A stretch of 36,404 nucleotides of DNA, from positions 1 to 36,404 of the forward strand of contig NZ_VMOA01000054.1 in NCBI RefSeq assembly GCF_020662345.1. The letters are read 5' to 3'. Each line of letters begins with the position of its first letter. Position 1 is the first letter of the stretch. Source of the stretch: Methylobacterium sp. W2. Its GTDB lineage: Bacteria > Pseudomonadota > Alphaproteobacteria > Rhizobiales > Beijerinckiaceae. The notes under the pieces were generated by a model, which worked only from the letters and a program-made list of their open reading frames with translations, did no database searches and was not told where the DNA came from. Below, piece after piece: positions 1 through 5,721 of the stretch. The position numbers and the translations under genes are program-made.

Positions 1-2
1 CC

Positions 3-62
3 ATCGCTGCCGCCAAGATGGGGTGGGATCTGTTCTCGTTCGTAAGGGGCATGCCACGATGA
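3..62 (+). CDS. C-terminal end of an unidentified upstream gene (partial)
   Basis: An open frame enters from the left edge and stops with TGA at 60-62. It encodes about 19 residues ending in a mixed hydrophobic/basic tail (GWDLFSFVRGMPR). Its stop overlaps the ATG at 59 of the next gene in an ATGA arrangement, which is typical of translational coupling and is the main reason to believe the frame. Too little is visible to name a family; a small membrane protein of phage or island origin would fit, but that is inference. Confidence 0.35.
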   Translation: MAAAKMGWDLFSFVRGMPR

Positions 63-517
63 TCTGGCGCTATTTCGGCTATGCCTGTCTCGGGATCATC
101 TCAGGGGCCATTCTAACGATCGCCGCTACGTTCGCCTACTACGCGCAAGACCGGCACATCCCGGTTGAGGTGAGTCGCACGGAGGTGCTGACGCCCGTCG
201 TGAAGCCAGGTGGCAAGCTCATCATCCGGCAGACTGTGAAGTACCTGCGGGACTGCCGAGGGCACGTCGACCGCGTCCTCTACGACGCTCACACGCATCG
301 GAAGTGGCTGGCGGACGTGGACTACGAGCGCCCGCCGCGCGGCCTCGGCGAGCACGTCATCACCTTCGTCGAGGACGTGCCGAGCTACTTCGAGGCCGGG
401 GATGCCAGCTACCGTGCGGTGCCGGTCTACTCCTGCAACCTCGTCCATCAGTACGTTTGGCCGCTGACGCGGGACGAGACGGTGGTTCGCTTCAAGGTGG
501 AGGGCGCGCCATTTTGA
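59..517 (+). CDS. Small membrane-anchored protein of unknown function
   Basis: A 152-residue protein I do not recognise. The ATG at 59 is preferred over a GTG at 23 because AAGGGG lies about nine bases upstream and because it overlaps the preceding stop (ATGA). Residues about 5-27 form one hydrophobic segment (FGYACLGIISGAILTIAATF). The remaining ~120 residues look like a soluble beta-rich domain with two cysteines (in LRDCRG and YSCNL) that could form a disulphide if it faces the periplasm. It sits with other accessory genes (RTX protein, toxin-antitoxin-like pair), so a prophage or island origin is plausible but unproven. Confidence 0.6.
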   Translation: MIWRYFGYACLGIISGAILTIAATFAYYAQDRHIPVEVSRTEVLTPVVKPGGKLIIRQTVKYLRDCRGHVDRVLYDAHTHRKWLADVDYERPPRGLGEHVITFVEDVPSYFEAGDASYRAVPVYSCNLVHQYVWPLTRDETVVRFKVEGAPF

Positions 518-632
518 GATTGGATAAAGTGGATCGGCCGCCGTAAGCGAACGTAAACCATTACTGTTTTAGCGTTCGTCGCTCATTTTTGCATACGCAT
601 CGGGCAATTTTAATCAATCGGGGGATGCGGTC

Positions 633-1856
633 ATGGCTTCAGTTTCGTTTACATATAATGGCGATTATGATCCCGGTAATACGGTAGTTTTAAGACAAAA
701 TGCACTAAACTATTATGATGGGCCAGGCGGAAATCATACATTAGGCCCCTTTTTCAATGATCGATATATTATGAATGACGATGGTGTTTATGGCATCTAT
801 GGTACGTACTTTATCGATAGTCAACGTTTCGACGGCGATCCTGCAGATCAGTCCAACAAGATTATGACTGGATCTGAATATTCAATCTCTCTGGATTTAT
901 CGGACAATACAGGGTTTTTGTATATAACTGGTAGTAACTTCGGCGACATTTTGCGCGCGGGTTCTGGCGCAGACACACTGAACGGTGGGGGAGGCAACGA
1001 TATCCTCGACGGAGGTGCAGGGGCAGACATCTTTGACGGCGGTACTGGCATCAACACAATTACGTATGAGCGCTCTTCCGAAGCCGTCGTAGTTGTGCTT
1101 TCGGACGTTGGCCATTTCGGAGACGCTGAGGGCGACACGTATAGCAACATCCAGAACATCACAGGGTCGAGCTTTAATGATTTCCTCCAAGGCGATGATG
1201 GCAATAACGCTCTACGCGGGAACGGCGGGAACGATGCCTTGCTAGGGATGGGAGGCAACGACCGGTTAGTCATCTCGGGCAATGCTACTTTGACAGAAGG
1301 AATGGGCGCCCCGATGCTGGATGGCGGCGACGGTAAAGACAGTCTTTTCTTCGTTGCGGGCGAACTTGACTTTGCTTACGTTGAGTTAAGCAAAGGTAGC
1401 ATCGGTAATATCGAGCAGATATACGTGCGGGGCGGCGTTCACATCGATATGAGCGCAGTTACGGAAGGCCAGAGTGTCACCTCCCAGTCCACGTTAGGCC
1501 ATCATGCCGAGATCCTTGGTACGTCCGGCGCGGACCGTATCACGGCCGGCAAGGGCGGAGATGCGATTGACGGCGGAGCTGGGGGCGACAAACTGTTCGC
1601 GGGCTCGTCCTCGGATACCTTCCATTACCAAGCCGGCTTCGGACGGGACAATGTCTACGGCTTCGACGTCAACGCGGACCATATTGCCGTACACATCGCC
1701 GGGGCCACTGGAGCGACGCTCAAAGAGTTTCACAACGGCCAGGACACCATCGTCACGTTCGCGGGCGTCGAGGGCACCAACAAGATCATCCTGCACGACG
1801 TGACCGTTGCCCAGATTGAAGCCGGCCCCAGTGACTTGTTCACGTTCGGGGCTTGA
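633..1856 (+). CDS. RTX-repeat calcium-binding protein, probably type I secreted
   Basis: A 407-residue protein. Start ATG 633 has GGGGGAT upstream. RTX-like glycine/aspartate nonapeptides (GGxGxDxUx) occur in three blocks at about residues 110-137, 187-212 and 296-325, for example GGGGNDILDGG and GGAGGDKLF. These form calcium-loaded beta-rolls in type I secretion substrates. There is no N-terminal signal peptide; the C-terminal ~60 residues resemble the conserved region preceding an RTX secretion signal. Residues 1-100 are not a recognised catalytic domain and are rich in Asn, Tyr and Asp. Their coding DNA is only about 35-42% G+C in the 60-base lines counted, against about 60% or more in the 3' half, so the gene looks mosaic or recently acquired. 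No ABC/MFP secretion genes lie nearby. Confidence 0.85.
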   Translation: MASVSFTYNGDYDPGNTVVLRQNALNYYDGPGGNHTLGPFFNDRYIMNDDGVYGIYGTYFIDSQRFDGDPADQSNKIMTGSEYSISLDLSDNTGFLYITGSNFGDILRAGSGADTLNGGGGNDILDGGAGADIFDGGTGINTITYERSSEAVVVVLSDVGHFGDAEGDTYSNIQNITGSSFNDFLQGDDGNNALRGNGGNDALLGMGGNDRLVISGNATLTEGMGAPMLDGGDGKDSLFFVAGELDFAYVELSKGSIGNIEQIYVRGGVHIDMSAVTEGQSVTSQSTLGHHAEILGTSGADRITAGKGGDAIDGGAGGDKLFAGSSSDTFHYQAGFGRDNVYGFDVNADHIAVHIAGATGATLKEFHNGQDTIVTFAGVEGTNKIILHDVTVAQIEAGPSDLFTFGA

Positions 1857-1929
1857 CGCTGGTATACCAAGAGCGGGAGGATAGGTTCACTCCTCCCAAG
1901 GGGTGCTCCTCCATCAAGCCATCACTCCA

Positions 1930-1959
1930 CCCGCCCGGCTCACGCCGCGGCGGGTTTTT
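1930..1959 (+). terminator. Intrinsic terminator after the RTX gene
   Basis: CCCGCC (1930-1935) pairs with GGCGGG (1949-1954) and is followed at once by TTTTT (1955-1959). It lies about 75 bases after the RTX stop codon. Confidence 0.7.
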
Positions 1960-2043
1960 CGTACGGCATCGGACCGCAACGCTAGGCGTGATGCATCATT
2001 GGGATGCATGGCATTTTACGTATCCTGCGATAGGGCAAACCAT

Positions 2044-2244
2044 ATGGTGGCTCGGGCTGAAGCGTGGCTCACGGAAGCTGACATGGCCTGGATGAGCGAG
2101 CTGCGTTTGGCATTCGGTGCCAAACGGATCGATGAAATGGCCTCGCGCCCCGCAGGGCGAGGCGAGGAGGGTAGTGCCCTGCGTCATAGCTTCGAGACAC
2201 GCGAGCGGATGGCAGCTGACTGGCGGGCCGTGCAGGGGCTGTAG
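2044..2244 (+). CDS. Possible small protein of unknown function
   Basis: A 66-residue frame, predicted mostly helical (ARAEAWLTEADMAWMSELRLAFG, then a charged C-terminus). AGGG lies about nine bases before ATG 2044; an alternative ATG is at 2008. Support is positional: a terminator precedes it (1930-1959) and another follows (2303-2330), leaving room for one transcription unit. The frame continues upstream to 1903 but would then run through the first terminator, so the longer form is unlikely. No family recognised and it could be spurious. Confidence 0.35.
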   Translation: MVARAEAWLTEADMAWMSELRLAFGAKRIDEMASRPAGRGEEGSALRHSFETRERMAADWRAVQGL

Positions 2245-2302
2245 GGCTGATATCGCCAACCTAACGCCCACGCATAGCCGTCCCCGGATACACGACGACA
2301 GA

Positions 2303-2330
2303 CCCGCCTGGCTCTGCGCCCGGCGGGTTT
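2303..2330 (+). terminator. Intrinsic terminator-like hairpin
   Basis: CCCGCC (2303-2308) pairs with GGCGGG (2322-2327), followed by TTTAT. The stem sequence is the same as in the terminator at 1930-1959. It would end transcription of the small frame ending at 2244. Confidence 0.5.
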
Positions 2331-2417
2331 ATCGCTTGGGCCGGCAAACTGCAGCGTTGCCCAACGGACACGCGGTGCTCTTGCACACGGCGTACCACCT
2401 ATTATCTGTGGCGTGGA

Positions 2418-2436
2418 ACTTATCACCGTGATAAGT
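2418..2436. promoter_or_regulatory. Perfect 19-bp palindrome, probable autoregulatory operator
   Basis: ACTTATCAC-c-GTGATAAGT is a perfect 9-bp inverted repeat around one central base. It lies 25 bases upstream of the chosen GTG start of the DUF4258 gene. AT-rich promoter-like sequence (TATTATCT, 2400-2407) is immediately upstream, so a protein bound here would block initiation or early elongation. The HTH protein encoded by the second gene of the pair is the obvious candidate ligand, as in many type II toxin-antitoxin operons; binding itself is inferred. Confidence 0.65.
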
Positions 2437-2461
2437 GCTTCGCATAACGCCGGGGGAACGG

Positions 2462-2791
2462 GTGGCGAAACTTCAACCATGGAAGCCAGCGGATGCGACC
2501 GACGAAATTAGAAAACTGGCGAGGAGCGACAAGCTCAATCTGACGTTTTCTGGACATGCTCGCGACCAACTCGACATCCGCGACCTGTTCATCGGCGATG
2601 CATCCTACGTGCTGAAACATGGTTTCGTTTACGAGCACCCGGTCGAGGCGACTCGACCAGGATTGTTCAAGTACCGCATCGAAAGCCGATCGCCCAACTC
2701 GGGCAATCGGATAGTGCGCGTCATCGCTGTACCCGACCCCGGCGCCAATCTTATCAAACTGGTCACCGTAATGTGGAAAGACGAGAAGTGA
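2462..2791 (+). CDS. DUF4258-type protein, putative toxin of a toxin–antitoxin pair
   Basis: A 109-residue basic protein. GTG 2462 is chosen because GGGGGA lies about six bases upstream and because the earlier GTG at 2435 falls inside the operator palindrome. The core runs from LTFSGHARDQ (residues 27-36, with conserved-looking His32 and Arg34) to a beta-rich end (KYRIESRS, IVRVIAV, LIKLVTVMW), the pattern of DUF4258 proteins, which have a small RelE/BrnT-like look and often pair with antitoxins. It is followed 73 bases later by an HTH gene. Toxicity and any RNase activity are inferred from family and context. Family assignment is by pattern, fairly confident. Confidence 0.7.
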   Translation: MAKLQPWKPADATDEIRKLARSDKLNLTFSGHARDQLDIRDLFIGDASYVLKHGFVYEHPVEATRPGLFKYRIESRSPNSGNRIVRVIAVPDPGANLIKLVTVMWKDEK

Positions 2792-2864
2792 GGGATTGGT
2801 GCAGGAGATAAAAAAGCAAGTTTTGGGGCCACTCTTGGCCCCCACGGATAGAACGAGGGAACCT

Positions 2865-3311
2865 ATGAACGCTTATCGCTACAAGGAGAGCGGTCTCGAC
2901 AATGTCTACATCGAGGGGGTGAACCTCGTCGAAGATGACGCTGGCGAGGAATGCGTGACGATCCCAAACATCAATGGCCTCCACATGGCCATCGCCCACG
3001 GGATCGTAGACAAGCGCTCGGCCATCACCGGGCCTGAGCTCCGCTTCCTGCGTACCGAGATGGGCCTCACGCAGGCGCAGCTCGCAGCAATGGTGCATCG
3101 GGAACCGCTGGCCGTAAGCCGGTGGGAGCGGAACGAGATCGAGATCGATAGCAATGCTGAGGCGATCATCCGCCTCGCGGCAATCGATGCGCTCAAGCTT
3201 CCGCGCGAGGCTGGCGTGCGCGAGATCGCTGGCTGGTGCGTGCCTAGTGCGGAGACCGCACCGCTGCGCATCGATGGGTCCGACCCATCGAACTATAAGG
3301 TAGCCGCGTAG
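2865..3311 (+). CDS. HTH transcriptional regulator, putative antitoxin (HigA/MqsA-like)
   Basis: A 148-residue protein. Start ATG 2865 has GAGGGAA upstream; an earlier in-frame start at 2796 would add a sequence lacking the family's usual opening. The N-terminus (YRYKESGLDNVYIEGV) and the HTH at about residues 56-92 (TGPELRFLRTEMGLTQ, then VSRWERNE) match the XRE-like regulators that accompany DUF4258 or MqsR-type toxins. Unlike MqsA it has no zinc-binding CxxC pairs. It would neutralise the upstream gene product and repress the operon through the palindrome at 2418-2436. Toxin-first gene order is as in higBA and mqsRA. Confidence 0.75.
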   Translation: MNAYRYKESGLDNVYIEGVNLVEDDAGEECVTIPNINGLHMAIAHGIVDKRSAITGPELRFLRTEMGLTQAQLAAMVHREPLAVSRWERNEIEIDSNAEAIIRLAAIDALKLPREAGVREIAGWCVPSAETAPLRIDGSDPSNYKVAA

Positions 3312-3355
3312 GACCACTGTACGTTCAGCAAACGATCTTCCACCACACTCAAATC

Positions 3356-3387
3356 AGCCCGGCCGGATCACTCCGCGCCGGGCTTTC
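3356..3387 (+). terminator. Intrinsic terminator of the toxin–antitoxin-like operon
   Basis: AGCCCGGC (3356-3363) and GCCGGGCT (3377-3384) form a perfect 8-bp stem followed by a short T-rich stretch (a TTT, then TTTTT at 3391-3395). It lies 45 bases after the HTH stop codon. Confidence 0.7.
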
Positions 3388-3778
3388 GCGTTTTTCGAGC
3401 TAGGAACGTCTACACCTGACGGTATCCGTGGCCGGGAACGACTGCCAACGAAATCAACGGCTTGGCGTAAACCAGTGGTTAAGAGCGCGGCCGGGGATCG
3501 GCAGGTGCGGTCAACCGGGATCGCGGTCACGATGGACGATCCCGCCCCCGTTCAACCGCAGGGCCTCTATCAATCTCAGGTTGCCAAAAATTCCCGCAGG
3601 GCGTGTCTAGCGCTTCCAATCACGCATTTCAGCGGCTAAGTTGCGGCGGGTACCGTGGATTACCGAAGATTTATAAACCTCAGGTAAATTCGGTGCGAGG
3701 GCGATTCCATCCTCGTGTCGGTCCACGGTCACACGTTTCTTCGTCCTCAGCGATCCGCCCCGGCGGCCCAGGAGATCC
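3388..3778. other. Gene-free stretch between accessory region and PAS gene
   Basis: About 390 bases without a convincing gene. The short frame 3428-3610 has no plausible protein character or ribosome site. I looked for a tRNA or attachment site that would mark an island boundary and saw none. A more AT-rich patch (GAAGATTTATAAACCTCAGG, about 3666-3685) may belong to the promoter of the PAS gene. Confidence 0.4.
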
Positions 3779-4357
3779 ATGCCTGCGCGCACGAGCCTTT
3801 CCACCGGCGACACGGACGGCCTCCTGGCCGCGCTCGATGCCTCGGGTGTCGTGGGCGTCTGGTCCTACGACGTCGGGGCCGGCCGGATCGTCCTCTCGGC
3901 CTCTTTCGCGGACTTGCTCGGTCTCGCTCCGGTGGCGGCGGGCGTGAGGCTCGACGTCTTCCTTGCGACGATCCTCGCCGAGGACCGACTTCGCGTGGAA
4001 AACGCGCTGCATGCCGCCATCGAGGCGGGCGGCCTGTTCGAGATCGTGTTCCGAACGGTTCGAGGCGAACGCCGGCTCGGCCTGCGCGGACGGATCGACG
4101 GGGGCGAGTCCGCCGGGCGGGCGAGAGGCCTCGGCATCGCCATCGATCACACCGAGGACGGGGTGCCACTCCACCGGCCCTGGCAACGGGCCGAGCAGGC
4201 GGCCAACCGCATGGCGGAGCACGCCATCGCCCTGCACGACCTCGCGGCCGACCTCCACCAGCCGAGACTGGCGGCCCTTCTCAAGGATCTGATGCAGGAG
4301 ATCGGCTTCACCTTGGCCGGCCATCTCGAGAAGGGCGAGCGACCGCGCAATCATTGA
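3779..4357 (+). CDS. PAS-domain protein of unknown output
   Basis: A 192-residue cytoplasmic protein; AGGAG sits just upstream of ATG 3779. Residues about 22-115 have a PAS fold pattern: VGVWSYDVGAGRIVLSASF opens the beta-scaffold, LDVFLATILAEDR is the helical PAS-3-like segment, and FEIVFRTVRGERRLGLRGR gives the closing strands. The C-terminal ~60 residues are helical (MAEHAIALHDLAADLHQPR), with no kinase, GGDEF or HTH output visible, so it may be a stand-alone sensor or partner protein. It converges on cobF, with 15 bases between stop codons and no clear terminator. Confidence 0.7.
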   Translation: MPARTSLSTGDTDGLLAALDASGVVGVWSYDVGAGRIVLSASFADLLGLAPVAAGVRLDVFLATILAEDRLRVENALHAAIEAGGLFEIVFRTVRGERRLGLRGRIDGGESAGRARGLGIAIDHTEDGVPLHRPWQRAEQAANRMAEHAIALHDLAADLHQPRLAALLKDLMQEIGFTLAGHLEKGERPRNH

Positions 4358-4372
4358 GGGCGAGGATTCTGC

Positions 4373-5131
4373 CTAATCCGCTGGCCCGCGCAGGAGGTAG
4401 ATGTCCATGATCCAGCCGTGGCGCGCCCTCGCCTCGGCCCGGACGCGCCGGATCTCGGCGGCGACGTCACCGAGGCGGCCCGAGAGGATGATCTCGTCGT
4501 CGCTGCCGAGATAGGCGCCCCAATAGATCGTCAGGTCCGGGTCGAGATGGGCGAAAGTCGGGTCGCCGTCGAGCATCACCACGGTGGTGTCGGCCTCGGC
4601 GGACAGTCCCCCTGCGATCTGGCGCCCGGTGGTGATCTGGACCGGAGCGCCGATGCGGTTGAGGGCGATGCGGTGGCTCGCCGCCAGGGCCTGGACGCTG
4701 GTGATGCCGGGAATCACCCGATGGTCGAAAGCGAGGCGCCCCCGCGCCACGATCCGGTCGATGATCCGCAGGGTGCTGTCGTAGAGAGAGGGGTCGCCCC
4801 AGACCAGGAAGGCGCCGGTGCCGTCCTCGGGAAGCTCGCGCGCGATCATCGCCTCGTAGAGAGCCGCGCGGGCACCGTGCCAATCCTCGACAGCGACGCC
4901 GTAATCGGCCGGATTGCGGTCGCGCTCCGGGTCCTGCGCCTCGACGATGCGGTAGGGGCGGTCCTCGATGTAGCGCTCGCAGATCTCCCGGCGCAGGGCG
5001 ACGAGGTCGGCTTTCTCGCCGCCCTTGTCGAGGACGAAGACCACATCCACCGTGTTCAAGGCGCGGATCGCCTGGATCGTGACATGCTCCGGATTTCCGG
5101 TACCGATGCCGATCACGAGGATCTGTCTCAC
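4373..5131 (-). CDS. cobF: Precorrin-6A synthase (deacetylating), CobF
   Basis: SAM-dependent C1 methyltransferase of the aerobic cobalamin pathway: it methylates C-1 of precorrin-5 with loss of acetate to give precorrin-6A. The 252-residue length fits CobF. Visible features: an N-terminal strand with the tetrapyrrole-methylase glycine loop (VIGIGTGNPE, residues 6-15), VWGDPSLYDST at 110-120, and HRVIPGITSVQALAA, the second family loop. Start is GTG 5131 with GGAAGG upstream; the open frame continues N-terminally, but that part is unlike CobF. No other cob genes are in the window. It diverges from the metal-efflux operon. Confidence 0.9.
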   Translation of the reverse strand: MRQILVIGIGTGNPEHVTIQAIRALNTVDVVFVLDKGGEKADLVALRREICERYIEDRPYRIVEAQDPERDRNPADYGVAVEDWHGARAALYEAMIARELPEDGTGAFLVWGDPSLYDSTLRIIDRIVARGRLAFDHRVIPGITSVQALAASHRIALNRIGAPVQITTGRQIAGGLSAEADTTVVMLDGDPTFAHLDPDLTIYWGAYLGSDDEIILSGRLGDVAAEIRRVRAEARARHGWIMDIYLLRGPAD

Positions 5132-5200
5132 GCGTCTAGCCTTCCGAGTTGCGATCGGCCCTGTCGCGGGCGCATGCCCTATGCTACGCTCTGCGCCGAC

Positions 5201-5635
5201 ATGAAACCCTTCCGGCGCAATCTGGACCGGAGCCTTGCGCTCTGGCTGATGACGGTGATCCTCGCGATCGCCGGCTTCGGCATGTCGTCGCCCGCGAGCG
5301 CCCATACGGGCCATGGGCACGATGGCGGTGCCCCTATCGAGCGGGTTCAGGCTCCGATCTCCCTCGACGCGCTGGCGGTCCAGGCGGATGTCGTCGCTCC
5401 CGGCATGCAGGTGATCGTGTCCGTCCTGCGGGCCGAACCCCATCTCGGCTGTGCCAGTCCCTGCTGCACCGGCCCCTGCGGAGCCGCCTGCTGCTGCGCC
5501 ATCGGCTTGGCACCGGCCGAAGGGGATGCCGCATCCGCACCCGGCTTGACCAGTCCCGTTCCCGTGGGCGCCATGTCCGCCCGCACGGACGTCGCCCCGG
5601 ATTCCCCGTCCGAACCACCGAGACCCTTCGCCTGA
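5201..5635 (+). CDS. Small exported His/Cys-rich protein of the metal-efflux operon
   Basis: A 144-residue protein from ATG 5201 (in-frame ATG 5174 is possible). A signal peptide spans residues 1-34 (hydrophobic LALWLMTVILAIAGFGM, cleavage after PASA), then a His-rich start HTGHGHDGG at 35-43. A dense cysteine cluster lies at residues 84-99 (Cys 84, 88, 89, 93, 97, 98, 99). The product is probably periplasmic. Being first in an RND metal-efflux operon and carrying both His and Cys clusters suggests metal binding, perhaps as a buffer or sensor, but no characterised family is recognised. The remainder is Pro/Ala-rich and probably disordered. Confidence 0.65.
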   Translation: MKPFRRNLDRSLALWLMTVILAIAGFGMSSPASAHTGHGHDGGAPIERVQAPISLDALAVQADVVAPGMQVIVSVLRAEPHLGCASPCCTGPCGAACCCAIGLAPAEGDAASAPGLTSPVPVGAMSARTDVAPDSPSEPPRPFA

Positions 5636-5644
5636 CGTAACGAC

Positions 5645-5687
5645 GGCGTTCCGCGCCCGGCTGCCTGCCGGCGCCGCGCGGAAAGCC
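5645..5687 (+). other. Long GC-rich hairpin between first and second genes of the efflux operon
   Basis: TTCCGCGC (5649-5656) pairs with GCGCGGAA (5676-5683). An inner CCGGC (5657-5661) pairs with GCCGG (5667-5671), and an outer GGC/GCC extends the stem. No T-run follows, so it is not a classical terminator; it could act in attenuation, RNA processing or be structural only. Confidence 0.5.
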
Positions 5688-5721
5688 GTCCCTGCTTCAT
5701 CGGCGTCGAGGTTCTCCCATC

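Noticed and set aside
546..590. CGAACG/CGTTCG inverted repeat followed by TTTTT as a terminator before the RTX gene
   Set aside because: Only a 6-bp stem with a 19-base loop and unpaired bases before the T-run; too weak to call.
2117..2431. 104-codon plus-strand frame before the toxin–antitoxin pair
   Set aside because: It runs through the hairpin at 2303-2330 and has shadow-like composition.
3690..3730. Possible tRNA 3' end or attachment site at the accessory-region boundary
   Set aside because: A CGAGG/CCTCG hairpin has a ten-base loop and no TTCRA core; no other tRNA arms are visible.
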